33,744 nt of DNA from Clostridia bacterium (GCA_017461625.1 JAFTXJ010000012.1:1-33744), one strand, 5' to 3'. Counted from the first letter of the stretch, positions 8,197 through 17,273 are shown. The notes: generated by a model not told the origin, from the sequence alone. A program made the numbers and translations.

Positions 8197-10086
8197 TTAA
8201 ATCAGATTTTTGATAACAGCAAAAAGCTTTTCGATAAGTGAGAATATCAGCGTGAAAACATTTAAGTCTGTTACAGGCTGTTCCTCGTTGGTATCAGGAG
8301 AATAAGAATCCTCCCCTATGCTGTCGGTTACAATCTCATAAGAAAGTCTGCTGCTGTGATTATATGCATACTTATATCCTTCAGTGCCGCTGTAGCAATA
8401 AATCTTAAAACCTGAAATGGCAGCATAACCTGCACTTGCCTGTTTGTAGCCAAAGGCAACTGAACCAATCTGAGTTACAGATGCAGGAATGGTAACACTT
8501 AAAAGTGCAGGGCAATTCAAAAATGCGTATTGATAAATGGTGGTTACACCCTCTTCAAGCGTTACAGAGCTAAGATTTTCACAGTTTGCGAATGCACCTT
8601 CGTGAATACTTGCAACACTTGAAGGAACAACAAGAGTTGACAAATTATCGCAATTGTTAAATGCATAGTCTCCGATTGAAGTAACACTTGACGGAATTGA
8701 AAGAGTTTCAAATCCCTGAGCATTTGAGAAAGAGTAATTACCGATTGTTGTTAACGCAGTGAAACCTGAAAGGTCATAAAGGCTGTCACAACCAAAAAAG
8801 GCATAATCTCCCGTTACTTTGAGTTTGGAGGCCGAAACATCTGTTAAATTATTGCAATCTGCAAAAGCATATGTTTTAAGAGAGGTGACCAACGGAAGAG
8901 TTACGTCACTTAACGAACTGCACAGAGTAAAAGCATATTCATTTACCGTCACAACATTTTTGGTGTTTACAGAAACAAGGTCATCATCGCCGCTGAAAGC
9001 ACCGGTATCAATAAATCTGACAGTATTTGGACAAGTGTATGAAGTTTCTGTTCTGCCCGAGGGGTAACGATATATATATGTTTTCGTCTTGTTTAAAAGC
9101 TCACCACTGTCGCCTGCCGCAAAGGCAGTGTTTGAACCGTCAACAGTAAAAGCAGTAAGGCTGTTACACAAAGTAAATGCATGATTTCCAATTTGCGTTA
9201 CAGTGGGTGACACCGAAACATTTCTGACACCGGAAGCATAAAAAGCATATTCTCCTACCTCAGTAATTCCGTTGCCAAAGGTTACTTGGTTTAAATTTGT
9301 ACAGTTTTCAAAAAGGCCGGCAGGTACTGTTGTTACGTTGCTGCCAAAAGTTACGTTCATTCCACTTTCTGCACCTGAACCGCTGAAAACGCCATATAAA
9401 CGCTCAGTAATATCTGAAGCGGAAAATTCAACAGAAGTGAGACCGGTACATTCTGCAAAAGCCTGTTCACCAAGACTAGTGACATTTGACGGAAGCACAA
9501 GTTCTGTTAGGGAAGAACAGCCCTTAAAAGCTGACGGTCCGATTGTAGTTAAGCTTAAAAGGATAGGAAGAGAAGTAATACCTGTGCAAAAGCTGAAAGC
9601 ACCGTTACCAACAGAAACAACAGAAACAAGGTTAAGAACAGAAAGATTTTCGCAGCTTCTGAAAGCGTAGTCACCAATCTGTTCAACATTAGGACCGATA
9701 ACAGTTGTCATTGATTTACAGCCTCTGAAAGCATATTCATCTATCACAGTAACAGAACTGCTAAGGTTAACAGAAGTCATTTTAAGATATTTATAACCCG
9801 TTATGTTATAAAAAGCATAAGCACCAACAGAGGTAACTCCGTCCTCTACGGTTACGTTTTTTATATAATTCTGATGTGCCGACCAGGAAGGCATACTGTC
9901 AGCAGTATAATCTTTCATATCACCGTTACCGCTGATTACAAGCTCACCTGTGAATGTGTCAAGATTCCACACAACACCGCTTCCGCAAGCACCGGTATAT
10001 TGGGCAGCAAAAGCCACAGGAACACTTGTTGTGATTATTAAAAATGCTATTGTAAGACTGAGGAAAACAGACAAAACTCTTTTCAT
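8197..10086 (-). CDS. Secreted BspA-like leucine-rich repeat (LRR_5) protein
   Basis: Predicted cell-surface or secreted adhesion-type protein. A signal peptide (first ~28 residues, ending FAA) is followed by a short module CGSGVVWNLDTFTGELVISG, often found ahead of LRR_5 arrays in Clostridia, and then about twenty BspA-type repeats of 21-24 residues with the pattern IGDYAFxxCxxLxxxxxPxxVxxI. The C-terminus has an acidic linker and an amphipathic tail, DLNVFTLIFSLIEKLFAVI plus four residues, which resembles the end of the phosphoesterase at 200-1537. I place the start at the ATG at 10086, with GAGGT seven bases upstream, not at the earlier in-frame codon at 10122. BspA-like proteins mediate host or bacterial contact in known cases; the target here is unknown. 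Confidence 0.88.
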   Translation of the reverse strand: MKRVLSVFLSLTIAFLIITTSVPVAFAAQYTGACGSGVVWNLDTFTGELVISGNGDMKDYTADSMPSWSAHQNYIKNVTVEDGVTSVGAYAFYNITGYKYLKMTSVNLSSSVTVIDEYAFRGCKSMTTVIGPNVEQIGDYAFRSCENLSVLNLVSVVSVGNGAFSFCTGITSLPILLSLTTIGPSAFKGCSSLTELVLPSNVTSLGEQAFAECTGLTSVEFSASDITERLYGVFSGSGAESGMNVTFGSNVTTVPAGLFENCTNLNQVTFGNGITEVGEYAFYASGVRNVSVSPTVTQIGNHAFTLCNSLTAFTVDGSNTAFAAGDSGELLNKTKTYIYRYPSGRTETSYTCPNTVRFIDTGAFSGDDDLVSVNTKNVVTVNEYAFTLCSSLSDVTLPLVTSLKTYAFADCNNLTDVSASKLKVTGDYAFFGCDSLYDLSGFTALTTIGNYSFSNAQGFETLSIPSSVTSIGDYAFNNCDNLSTLVVPSSVASIHEGAFANCENLSSVTLEEGVTTIYQYAFLNCPALLSVTIPASVTQIGSVAFGYKQASAGYAAISGFKIYCYSGTEGYKYAYNHSSRLSYEIVTDSIGEDSYSPDTNEEQPVTDLNVFTLIFSLIEKLFAVIKNLI

Positions 10087-10107
10087 AGCACACACCTCGC
10101 TACTTTG

Positions 10108-10136
10108 ATTATAGCACTTCAAAGAATTATTTGCAA
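10108..10136 (-). promoter_or_regulatory. Promoter of the LRR protein gene
   Basis: Minus-strand TTGCAA (10131-10136), 17-base spacer and a perfect TATAAT (10108-10113), ending 21 bases upstream of the ATG at 10086. Confidence 0.7.
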
Positions 10137-10169
10137 CAAAAAAAGATGCAACCCATTCAAGGTTACATC
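10137..10169 (-). terminator. Terminator of the murA-walJ-rlmH unit
   Basis: On the minus strand GATGTAACC pairs with GGTTGCATC (one G-T pair, one extra G on the loop side) and is followed by TTTTTTTG. Confidence 0.8.
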
Positions 10170-10177
10170 ATCATTTT

Positions 10178-10660
10178 TTATTTATGATATTTTCCGCCTG
10201 AGCTTATCTGAAACGCTCTGTAAATCTGCTCAAGTAGCATTACCCTCGCAAGCTGGTGAGGAAATGTCATCTCTGACATTGAAAGCTTGTAATCTGCAAC
10301 TTTTTTAACTTCATCGCTCAAGCCGAAAGAGCCACCGATTATAAACACCACATTGCTTTTTCCGCTTACTGCACAGTTATCAATGGCCTTGGCAAGTCGT
10401 TCCGAAGGCATCTGCTTGCCCTCAATACACATCGCATAAACATAAGCATTTTGTGGAATTTTAGACAAAATCTCTTTTCCTTCAGAAATAAGAGCATTTT
10501 CAATTTCGCCCTGTGTCGGGTTATCGGAAAGCCGTTTCGGGGTAAGCTCAACAATATTTAGCTTGCAAAAAGCACCGAGACGTTTTGAATATTCCAAACA
10601 AGCATCACGCAAATATTTTTCTTTGAGCTTACCCTCACAGATTATTGTAACACTGACCAT
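10178..10660 (-). CDS. rlmH: 23S rRNA pseudouridine-1915 N3-methyltransferase RlmH
   Basis: SPOUT-class methyltransferase that uses S-adenosylmethionine to methylate pseudouridine 1915 in helix 69 of 23S rRNA on the assembled 70S ribosome. The diagnostic segments are FIIGGSFGLSDEV, the SAM-binding knot, and the C-terminal block MTFPHQLARVMLLEQIYRAF ending in GGKYHK. I start at the ATG at 10660, which overlaps the stop of the upstream gene as TGATG and has GAGAGGTGA about eight bases upstream; this gives 160 residues, the usual length. The gene often follows walJ in Firmicutes, as here. Confidence 0.96.
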   Translation of the reverse strand: MVSVTIICEGKLKEKYLRDACLEYSKRLGAFCKLNIVELTPKRLSDNPTQGEIENALISEGKEILSKIPQNAYVYAMCIEGKQMPSERLAKAIDNCAVSGKSNVVFIIGGSFGLSDEVKKVADYKLSMSEMTFPHQLARVMLLEQIYRAFQISSGGKYHK

Positions 10661-11445
10661 CAGAGAATCACCTCTCTGCAATCCTGGCCTGCAACATACA
10701 TCATATAATCACTGCCCTCTTTTGCACCCATTGTTTCCAATGCGGCATAGGAGGTCTGATAAGCAAGCTGAGGAATATTATTTTCTTTACTTAAATGACC
10801 AAGAACAAGACGTGTTGTTCCGTTTTCTACAAGCCTTGTAACCAAATCTGCACAGGCAAGGTTTGAAAGATGACCTTTATCAGAAAGTATTCTTCGTTTA
10901 AGAGCATATGTATAAGGGCCATTCCGAAGCATTCCGACATCGTGATTTGACTCAGCAAGAATAAGGTCACTGCCTTCAACAGCGTTGTACATTTCTTCAC
11001 TGACAAAGCCTGTATCGGTAAGAACAGATATTTTCCTTTCGTCGGGTGTTTCCACCGTAAATCCAAGACTCTGAGCACAATCGTGAGATGTTGAAAAACC
11101 TTTCACAAGCATTCCGCCGCATTCAACTCCGCCTTCGGGTATAACAAAGCTGTTGAACTTGTTACAGAGCTTTCCTCCCTCTTCCATTTTCTGAAGAGTA
11201 CCCTCTGAAGCGTAAACATCTATTCCGTATTTTGAAGCAAGAACTCGCACACCCTTGATATGATCGGTATGCTCATGAGTAACAAAAATTGCACTGATGT
11301 TTTCAATGTCAACACCAATGCAATCCAAAGCAGCGAGCGCCTGCTTGCCGCTGACGCCCACATCTATCAATATTCCTTTGTCGCCTGTGCCTATAAATGT
11401 GCAATTACCGCTGCTTGAAGAAAAAAGCGAGCTAAACCTTGCCAT
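10660..11445 (-). CDS. walJ: Metallo-beta-lactamase-fold hydrolase, WalJ/YycJ-like
   Basis: Cytoplasmic MBL-fold enzyme of the YycJ/WalJ group, whose relatives have 5'-exonuclease activity and are linked to the WalKR cell-wall regulon. It opens with ARFSSLFSSSSGNCTFIG, has the zinc motif THEHTDHIKG near residues 56-65 and later zinc ligands in LTDTGF and LGHLSKENN. The start is placed at the ATG at 11445; AAGAAAGGA ends 12 bases upstream, while the earlier TTG at 11457 sits directly against that site. The WalKR genes are not in this window. It lies in an operon with murA upstream and rlmH downstream, so a role in envelope or DNA maintenance is plausible. Confidence 0.88.
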   Translation of the reverse strand: MARFSSLFSSSSGNCTFIGTGDKGILIDVGVSGKQALAALDCIGVDIENISAIFVTHEHTDHIKGVRVLASKYGIDVYASEGTLQKMEEGGKLCNKFNSFVIPEGGVECGGMLVKGFSTSHDCAQSLGFTVETPDERKISVLTDTGFVSEEMYNAVEGSDLILAESNHDVGMLRNGPYTYALKRRILSDKGHLSNLACADLVTRLVENGTTRLVLGHLSKENNIPQLAYQTSYAALETMGAKEGSDYMMYVAGQDCREVIL

Positions 11446-11473
11446 TTTATTGCACAATCCTTTCTTTATACCG

Positions 11474-12766
11474 TTAACTTACCGATTCAACAACCTTTGG
11501 GGTATCATCATCGGTAACACGGTGAATATCCGCACCCAATGCCTGAAGCTTACCAACAACATTATCGTATCCACGGTCAATATAAACAATGTTTTCAATT
11601 TCAGTAGTTCCTTTTGCAATAAGACCTGCTATGAGCATAGCCGCACCTGCACGAAGGTCATCTGCCTTAACAGGAGAACCGTTTAAGCATTCAACACCCT
11701 CAACTGTGGCAGCTTTACCGTTTACTGAGATATTTGCACCCATTCTTGCGAGCTGCTCAACATACTGAAAACGGTTATCCCATACACCCTCAGAGACAAT
11801 GCTTGTACCCTCAGCAACAGCCAAAAGTGTGGTAAACTGAGGCTGCATATCGGTGGGGAAACCGGGATGAGGCATAGTTTTTACATTGCATTTTTTAGGT
11901 CTGTCAGTTCCTCTGATCAAAAGAGAATCGTCGTATTCCTCAACCTCAACACCGCACTGAATAAGCTTGGTGGTGATTGACTCAAGGTGCTTTGGAATAA
12001 CGTTTTTAATAAGAACTTCACCCTTTGTGGCTGCAGCAGCAACCATAAAAGTGCCTGCTTCTATCTGATCAGGTATAGTTGAATAAGTACATCCGTGAAG
12101 CTTATCAACACCCCTGATTTTGATAACATCAGTACCTGCACCACGCACATCCGCACCCATTGAGTTAAGGAAGTTTGCAAGGTCAACAATATGAGGCTCT
12201 TTAGCCGCATTTTCAATAACAGTTAAGCCTTTAGCCTTAACAGCTGCAAGCATCAAATTCATTGTTGCACCTACAGATACAACATCAAGATAAATAAGAC
12301 CGCCTGAAAGACCGTTGGAATCGGCATCAATCATTGCGTTCTCTTTTAAATTAACCTCTGAACCAAGGATTTCAAAGCCTTTGATGTGCTGGTCGATGGG
12401 TCTTACACCAAAATTACATCCACCGGGCATTGCAACCTTGGCTCGTCCAAAACGAGCAAGCAAAGCACCGATGAAATAATATGAAGCTCTTAAGTGTTTG
12501 GTCATATCATGAGTAACAACATAAGAGTTTATTGTGCTTGAATCTATCTCAACTGTGGTTTCGTCTATATGTCTTACCCTTGCTCCCAACTGATGAAGAA
12601 TGCGAAGCATCATTGAAACGTCGCTGATATTGGGTACATTTTCAATAACGCAGACATCCTGAGCGAGTATGGTTGCAGGGAGAATACCTACTATTGCATT
12701 TTTTGCGCCACTGATGGTAACCTCACCCTTAAGATGATTACCACCGTTTATGAAGATTTTATCCAT
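11474..12766 (-). CDS. murA: UDP-N-acetylglucosamine 1-carboxyvinyltransferase
   Basis: First committed step of peptidoglycan synthesis: transfers enolpyruvate from PEP to UDP-GlcNAc. Visible residues are the substrate pair Lys22-Asn23 in SGAKNAI, the loop cysteine Cys117 in MPGGCNFGVRPID (the residue alkylated by fosfomycin, so the enzyme is predicted sensitive) and PHPGFPTDMQPQ. The 430-residue length is within family range. Low-GC Gram-positives often carry two murA copies; which one this is cannot be told from the window. GGGAG precedes the ATG by about ten bases. Followed by walJ 28 bases downstream. Confidence 0.96.
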   Translation of the reverse strand: MDKIFINGGNHLKGEVTISGAKNAIVGILPATILAQDVCVIENVPNISDVSMMLRILHQLGARVRHIDETTVEIDSSTINSYVVTHDMTKHLRASYYFIGALLARFGRAKVAMPGGCNFGVRPIDQHIKGFEILGSEVNLKENAMIDADSNGLSGGLIYLDVVSVGATMNLMLAAVKAKGLTVIENAAKEPHIVDLANFLNSMGADVRGAGTDVIKIRGVDKLHGCTYSTIPDQIEAGTFMVAAAATKGEVLIKNVIPKHLESITTKLIQCGVEVEEYDDSLLIRGTDRPKKCNVKTMPHPGFPTDMQPQFTTLLAVAEGTSIVSEGVWDNRFQYVEQLARMGANISVNGKAATVEGVECLNGSPVKADDLRAGAAMLIAGLIAKGTTEIENIVYIDRGYDNVVGKLQALGADIHRVTDDDTPKVVESVS

Positions 12767-12844
12767 AACCGGGCCACTCCCTAAATTTATTTATAAAAGC
12801 CAATTATCTTTTGGCAGACTACTACATATAGTTTATTCTAAAAG

Positions 12845-12873
12845 ATTATATCACCATTTATTGAAAAAATAAA
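12845..12873 (-). promoter_or_regulatory. Probable murA promoter
   Basis: A perfect minus-strand TATAAT at 12845-12850 preceded by TGG and, 17 bases further, a weak TTTATT. The rest of the 247-base gap 12767-13013 is very AT-rich, with long T and A tracts and no gene or convincing terminator. Confidence 0.45.
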
Positions 12874-13013
12874 CCCTTTTTTAATACTTTTTTAAATATT
12901 TTTTTAATCCGCTGTTTATTTTTCCAAAACAGAAGTAAGGTATTTTGTTCTGTTGCGTTTCTAATTGAATTATTATCACTATAAAGGCTTTTATACTGCG
13001 TTAAGTTATGGAG

Positions 13014-13964
13014 TTAAAGTGATTTTTTTATTATTTTTTCAACTTCGTTTTTTGAAGGCATTGCAGGAATCGCTCCGCTTTTTGTAACAGAGATTTCTGC
13101 AGCAGTGCAGGCAAATTTTACAGCATTATAAAGACAATTGCTGTTATTTTTTTCAAAATTTTCTAAGAAATCAATCTGAGATAAAAACGCTCCAAAGAAA
13201 GTATCCCCTGCACCGTTGGTATCGGCAACCGTTACTTTTCTTGCATCAATCTTACCCTGACAATCCCGTGTTTTTAAAAATGCACCATTTTCACCAAGAG
13301 TAACAAGCACAATTTTAATGCCCTCACTAAGCAAAAGCTCGGCTCCTTTTTGCAAATCCCTTTCATCTGTTAAAAGAAAAAGCTCTTCATCTGACACTTT
13401 TATTATATCGACAAATTTCAATAAATATCGCATTTTAGCCACAGCTTCGTCTTTATTCTTCCATAAAAGCGGTCTGTAGTTCGGGTCATATGTGATGATT
13501 GCACCTTTAGATTTTGCAATTTTAACAGCACTTTCAATCGCCGTAAAACAAGGTTCATCGGTTAAAGAAACAGAACCAAAATGAAGAACATCAGCAGATT
13601 TTATCAAATCCACATCAATTTCATCAAATGTTAGATTTACATCAGCACAATTTTTTCTGTAAAAAGAAAACGAGCGTTCGCCATTGCCGTCAAGGCTGAC
13701 CACAGCAAGGGTTGTTTTATATTCGTCGGATTTTACAATTCCGCTGACATCAACCTTTTTATCTTGCAGAGTTTTAATAAGCATATTACCGAAAGAGTCG
13801 TTACCCACTTTCCCGACAAAAGCAGTATCGCTCCCCATGAGTGAAGCTGCAACAGCAACATTGGCAGGCGCACCGCCGGGATTCGCTGAATATTGAGGGA
13901 CTCCGTCAACCTCACCTGTTTGCGTTAAATCAACAAGCAATTCACCGATTGTTACAATTTTCAT
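13014..13964 (-). CDS. PfkB-family carbohydrate kinase, fructokinase-like
   Basis: Cytosolic sugar kinase of the ribokinase/PfkB family. N-terminal signature GGAPANVAVAASLMGSDTAFVGKVG binds substrate; the C-terminal signature DTNGAGDTFFGAFL contains the catalytic Asp (about residue 254) and anion hole. The substrate loop and overall length (316) are closest to bacterial fructokinases (ScrK type), but PfkB substrates are hard to assign by eye. I prefer the ATG at 13964, five bases after GGTGA, to the one at 13976, which has no visible ribosome binding site. It follows trpB by 70 bases that hold a stem-loop, so it may receive some read-through from the Trp-controlled transcript. Confidence 0.85.
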   Translation of the reverse strand: MKIVTIGELLVDLTQTGEVDGVPQYSANPGGAPANVAVAASLMGSDTAFVGKVGNDSFGNMLIKTLQDKKVDVSGIVKSDEYKTTLAVVSLDGNGERSFSFYRKNCADVNLTFDEIDVDLIKSADVLHFGSVSLTDEPCFTAIESAVKIAKSKGAIITYDPNYRPLLWKNKDEAVAKMRYLLKFVDIIKVSDEELFLLTDERDLQKGAELLLSEGIKIVLVTLGENGAFLKTRDCQGKIDARKVTVADTNGAGDTFFGAFLSQIDFLENFEKNNSNCLYNAVKFACTAAEISVTKSGAIPAMPSKNEVEKIIKKSL

Positions 13965-13985
13965 ATATGTCACCATTCGTTAAAT

Positions 13986-14020
13986 ACGGCTTGCACAGTT
14001 TAGAATCCTGCACAAGCCGT
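13986..14020 (-). terminator. Stem-loop between trpB and the sugar kinase
   Basis: An 8-bp perfect stem (ACGGCTTG / CAAGCCGT) extended by three more pairs after two mismatches. On the minus strand it is followed only by TATTTAAC, so as an intrinsic terminator it is weak and may be leaky. Confidence 0.45.
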
Positions 14021-14034
14021 AAAAATTTATTTTA

Positions 14035-15255
14035 TTATCTGATACCGTATTTTTCAATAATATAATCCATATCCTTATCTCCTCTGCCTGAGAGATTGAT
14101 AAGAATTGAACCCTTGCCCATCTCACGAGCAAGCTTCATACCGTAAGCAACAGCGTGTGAGCTTTCAATAGCAGGAATGATACCTTCAAGGCGAGAAAGA
14201 GTAAAGAACGCATCAATCGTTTCATCATCACCAATTACATCATACTTAACTCTGCCCATCTCGTGAAGGAAAGCGTGTTCAGGACCTGATGAAGGATAAT
14301 CAAGACCACTTGCTACTGAATAAACGGGAGCAGGCTCACCGTTTTCATCCTTAAGCATAATTGAGTTAAAGCCATGCATAATGCCCTCTTCACCGTATTT
14401 AAGGCTTGCTGCGTGGTCACCGAGAGCTGTGCCCCTGCCCAAAGGCTCAATGCCGTAAATATCAACAGGGTCATTAAGGAAACCTGAGAAGAGACCCATA
14501 GCATTTGAACCTCCGCCAACACAGGCAACGATTGCATCGGGAAGCTCACCTGTCATATTACAAAACTGTTCTCTTGCTTCAATGCCTACAACGCTCTGAA
14601 AATCACGCACCATCATCGGGAACGGATGAGGGCCAACAACTGAACCGATGCAGTAAATAGCAGTTTTGTATTCCTTGCAATAAGCATCAAATGCAGCATC
14701 AACAGCTTCTTTGAGAGTCTGCAGGCCGTGAGTTACCTCAACAACATTTGCACCTAAAATCTTCATTCTCGCAACATTGGGGGCCTGCTTTTTAATATCA
14801 ACAGTGCCCATATAGATGTCACATTCAAGACCGAAATATGCAGCAGCAGTGGCAAGAGCAACGCCATGCTGACCTGCACCTGTTTCAGCAATAATCTTTT
14901 TCTTGCCCATATATTTTGCAAGAAGAGCTTCACCCATACAGTGATTGAGCTTGTGAGCACCTGTATGATTCAGGTCTTCACGCTTGGCATAAAGCTGAAC
15001 ACCATTACCGATGCTGTTTGAAAGCCTTTCAAGATATGAAATCGGGGTGGGTCTGCCCTGAAATTCCTTACGGATTCTGCGAAGCTCACTGATAAATTTG
15101 CTTGATTTGCAAATTGTGAAATAAGCTTCTGTAATTTCTTCCATAGCTTTCTGCAGGTCTGCAGGAATATATGAGCCGCCGTATTTTCCGAAAAAGCCGT
15201 CTTTATCAGGGTAATTTTTTAAATAAGTGTCAAAGTTAATATTGTTATAAATCAT
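14035..15255 (-). CDS. trpB: Tryptophan synthase beta chain (stand-alone)
   Basis: PLP enzyme condensing indole with serine to give tryptophan. The PLP lysine is Lys102 in HTGAHKLNH, the catalytic Glu is Glu124 in [17 protein letters not shown] binds the PLP phosphate, and the C-terminal LSGRGDKD is present. The lysine segment reads [13 protein letters not shown], where classical TrpB has HKINN, which suggests a divergent subgroup. No trpA or other trp gene is next to it, so it most likely uses free indole. Transcription is controlled by a Trp-specific T-box (15357-15620), and a 12-codon leader ORF lies between the T-box terminator and this gene. AGGAGG precedes the ATG. Confidence 0.95.
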   Translation of the reverse strand: MIYNNINFDTYLKNYPDKDGFFGKYGGSYIPADLQKAMEEITEAYFTICKSSKFISELRRIRKEFQGRPTPISYLERLSNSIGNGVQLYAKREDLNHTGAHKLNHCMGEALLAKYMGKKKIIAETGAGQHGVALATAAAYFGLECDIYMGTVDIKKQAPNVARMKILGANVVEVTHGLQTLKEAVDAAFDAYCKEYKTAIYCIGSVVGPHPFPMMVRDFQSVVGIEAREQFCNMTGELPDAIVACVGGGSNAMGLFSGFLNDPVDIYGIEPLGRGTALGDHAASLKYGEEGIMHGFNSIMLKDENGEPAPVYSVASGLDYPSSGPEHAFLHEMGRVKYDVIGDDETIDAFFTLSRLEGIIPAIESSHAVAYGMKLAREMGKGSILINLSGRGDKDMDYIIEKYGIR

Positions 15256-15302
15256 AATAATTTCCTCCTAAATGAATTAAGTGTTTTTTATTTTAAGTAA
15301 GA

Positions 15303-15341
15303 TTATTTTAAACCTCGCCATCGTTTGGTTAATAAAATCAT
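15303..15341 (-). CDS. Trp-containing 12-residue leader peptide
   Basis: A short ORF encoding MILLTKRWRGLK. It has a perfect AGGAGG (15349-15354) seven bases before its ATG, as good as any in the window. It begins immediately after the T tract of the T-box terminator and ends about 48 bases before the trpB start, so it is only transcribed when the T-box reads through. It has one Trp codon (TGG at 15318-15320). Precedent: the B. subtilis rtpA (anti-TRAP) transcript combines a Trp T-box with a Trp-rich leader peptide. Here a single Trp codon and no obvious sequestering hairpin make the role uncertain. The ORF and ribosome binding site are seen; the regulation is inferred. Confidence 0.55.
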   Translation of the reverse strand: MILLTKRWRGLK

Positions 15342-15356
15342 AAATAGACCTCCTAA

Positions 15357-15396
15357 AAATAAAATCGCCCTTGACAGATTTTCTCTGCCAAGGACG
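15357..15396 (-). terminator. T-box regulatory terminator
   Basis: Stem CGTCCTTGGCAGA / TCTGTCAAGGGCG (13 pairs including G-T pairs) with loop GAAA, followed on the minus strand by ATTTTATTTTT. The T-box sequence overlaps the competing antiterminator. Confidence 0.9.
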
Positions 15397-15620
15397 AATA
15401 AAACACTTTATCCGCGGTGCCACCTTGCTTGATGCTGTGCATCCACTTTACGTACCAACATACGTTGCCGTTTTTAACGGAGTGCCTCTCCGTCTTACCT
15501 ACTTAATTCAGCTCGCCCTCAGAAGTCCATTCACTTCAAACTGATGCACCGCAATCACACCGCCTGCGACTCTCTTGACCATCGTTATCAAAGCTACTAC
15601 TCTTCTTCAACGGTTTACAT
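15357..15620 (-). promoter_or_regulatory. Tryptophan T-box riboswitch controlling trpB
   Basis: Minus-strand leader with T-box landmarks in order: the GAAGAGTAGTAG segment at the base of stem I, the AGAGAG element near 15570-15575, a specifier loop reading GAATGGAC with TGG at 15527-15529 (Trp codon), and the T-box AAGGTGGCACCGCG at 15413-15426. The UGGC in the T-box bulge matches the GCCA end of tRNA-Trp, whose discriminator base is G in bacteria. A terminator with 13 base pairs (15366-15396) and T tract follows. Uncharged tRNA-Trp should stabilise the antiterminator and switch trpB on. Confidence 0.93.
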
Positions 15621-15621
15621 C

Positions 15622-15650
15622 ATACTACTACTGTTTTTTTGAAAAGTCAA
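15622..15650 (-). promoter_or_regulatory. Promoter of the trpB T-box transcript
   Basis: Minus-strand TTGACT (15645-15650), 17-base spacer, TAGTAT (15622-15627), placing the transcript start just before stem I of the T-box. No clear terminator separates it from the dockerin gene upstream (15651-15692 is AT-rich). Confidence 0.75.
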
Positions 15651-15692
15651 GTGTTTTTTATTTATTTTATTCCTACAACAACTTTTTGTTAA

Positions 15693-17240
15693 TTAAATTT
15701 TACTTACAAGCCCTGTTGCATACTGCAGAATTGTCAACGCATCAGCGGAATTTACCTCACCATTTTTATTGGTGTCTGCCTTAGAAAATTCATATTCATT
15801 GAGTTCAGCAAGACCCGTTGCATGCTGAAGAACTTTAAGTGCATCGGCTGAGTTTATTGCTTTATCTGCATTAACATCGCCAACCTTTATAAGATCAGCA
15901 TCAGTTACAAAAGCATACGCCTTTCCACCGTCTGAAGATGTGTCAAGAACAACAAGCTTACCGTTAATTTTAAAGATGAACATATCATATGTAATTATCA
16001 ACAATGAGTCCGAGAAATCAACAGTTGTATAATCTTCAAGATTTCTGTCATATATCAAAACCTTATCTTCATAGACCTCATAGCAAGTTGAGCCAACCAT
16101 ATAATAAGAAACCAATGAATCATCAGTAAAGAAAGGTGTTTCAACAGTTTTGAAGCTGAAATCCTTTGTAATTTCATAGTTTTTAACAGATTCATCTTCA
16201 TAACTTAATACGTTCAGATATACACAATCATTAAACATAACCGTCATATGGTAGAAATCTTCTACACCTTCATAAATTACAGTTTCCTCACCTGTTTTAA
16301 GGTCAATTGAAACAAATCTGCTGTCAGCGTAACCATCTTCGCTTTCATAATACTCATCAGTGTAAATTGATTCTATTCTCAAAGCAGATAAAGAACCGCT
16401 GTCAACGCAGACTAACTCATAAGCAATTTCTTCATCTTCTGAAGGGTTCGGAGAAACGGGTCCGTAAACCTCACCGTCAATCAAAAAATATGCTTCATTT
16501 TCGGAATACTCATTAATTGCAAAAACTGCATCATAAGCATCATAGTAAGTAAAATAATACTCCATGTCTGACCACACAACATCTTCCTGAGTGTAGTGAA
16601 CATTCCATGACTCGAAATCTTTGGTTGTATAATAGACACCCTTACCTGTTTTTTCATATTCAACAGATCCGGTTACAATATAATCACCGTTGGCAAAAAG
16701 CCATTCTCCGTCAATATTTTTTAACAGACCGTAATACGAATAATCTATATAACTTCCCTGATAAATCTGTTCATCAGTTTCAACCTCAATACGGTGCTGT
16801 TCAAAGGTTAAAAAATCTTTGGTTGTGATAAAGTAGCTGTCAATAACTTTATAGTCTTCAATATACTCATCAAACTCAGGGTCAAAAACATTCTCAATCT
16901 TGTAGCAATAAAAAAGGAAAACGAAGGTTTCGCCGTCTGTTAAGCAGTCGGCAAGCTCAAGATAATCACACTCAGGAGCAAAAATTTCAAAATCAACAAA
17001 CTCATAATTTATTCCGTCAGCGGTATATGCATATTTGTAATCGCCATTTTCTATATCTTCCAACTCAAAGAAAGCCAAACTTTCATCACTGTTAGTCATA
17101 TAATTATAGGCATAAAGACCTTCAAGCTCTGACACTGTATTTTTTTGAATTGTAAGTGCTGATGAACTCAGAGAAAAGGATGCACAAAGAACGACCAGGC
17201 ACATCACAATTGACAAAACTTTCAAAAATCTCTTTTTCAT
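15693..17240 (-). CDS. Secreted dockerin-bearing protein of unknown function (paralogue 1)
   Basis: I do not recognise the main domain. A signal peptide covers about residues 1-28. Residues 30-445 are rich in Asp, Glu and aromatic residues with repeated pieces such as YYTTKDFESWNVHYT, reminiscent of the Asp-box blades of sialidase-like propellers. Residues 453-515 are a type I dockerin with two calcium loops, DVNADKAINSAD and DTNKNGEVNSAD, each with the expected ligands at positions 1, 3, 5, 9 and 12, followed by helices ending in LQxATGL. A dockerin would attach the protein to a cohesin-bearing scaffold; no cohesin is in the window. It is a tandem duplicate of the gene at 17364-18956, with its own consensus promoter and AAGGAGG site. 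Confidence 0.85.
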   Translation of the reverse strand: MKKRFLKVLSIVMCLVVLCASFSLSSSALTIQKNTVSELEGLYAYNYMTNSDESLAFFELEDIENGDYKYAYTADGINYEFVDFEIFAPECDYLELADCLTDGETFVFLFYCYKIENVFDPEFDEYIEDYKVIDSYFITTKDFLTFEQHRIEVETDEQIYQGSYIDYSYYGLLKNIDGEWLFANGDYIVTGSVEYEKTGKGVYYTTKDFESWNVHYTQEDVVWSDMEYYFTYYDAYDAVFAINEYSENEAYFLIDGEVYGPVSPNPSEDEEIAYELVCVDSGSLSALRIESIYTDEYYESEDGYADSRFVSIDLKTGEETVIYEGVEDFYHMTVMFNDCVYLNVLSYEDESVKNYEITKDFSFKTVETPFFTDDSLVSYYMVGSTCYEVYEDKVLIYDRNLEDYTTVDFSDSLLIITYDMFIFKINGKLVVLDTSSDGGKAYAFVTDADLIKVGDVNADKAINSADALKVLQHATGLAELNEYEFSKADTNKNGEVNSADALTILQYATGLVSKI

Positions 17241-17273
17241 AAATATGTCCTCCTTGAACTATATCTTAATTTT

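Noticed and set aside
12767-13013. Possible small gene or RNA in the AT-rich gap before murA
   Set aside because: Only the likely murA -10 box stands out; no start signal, conserved fold or terminator is seen.
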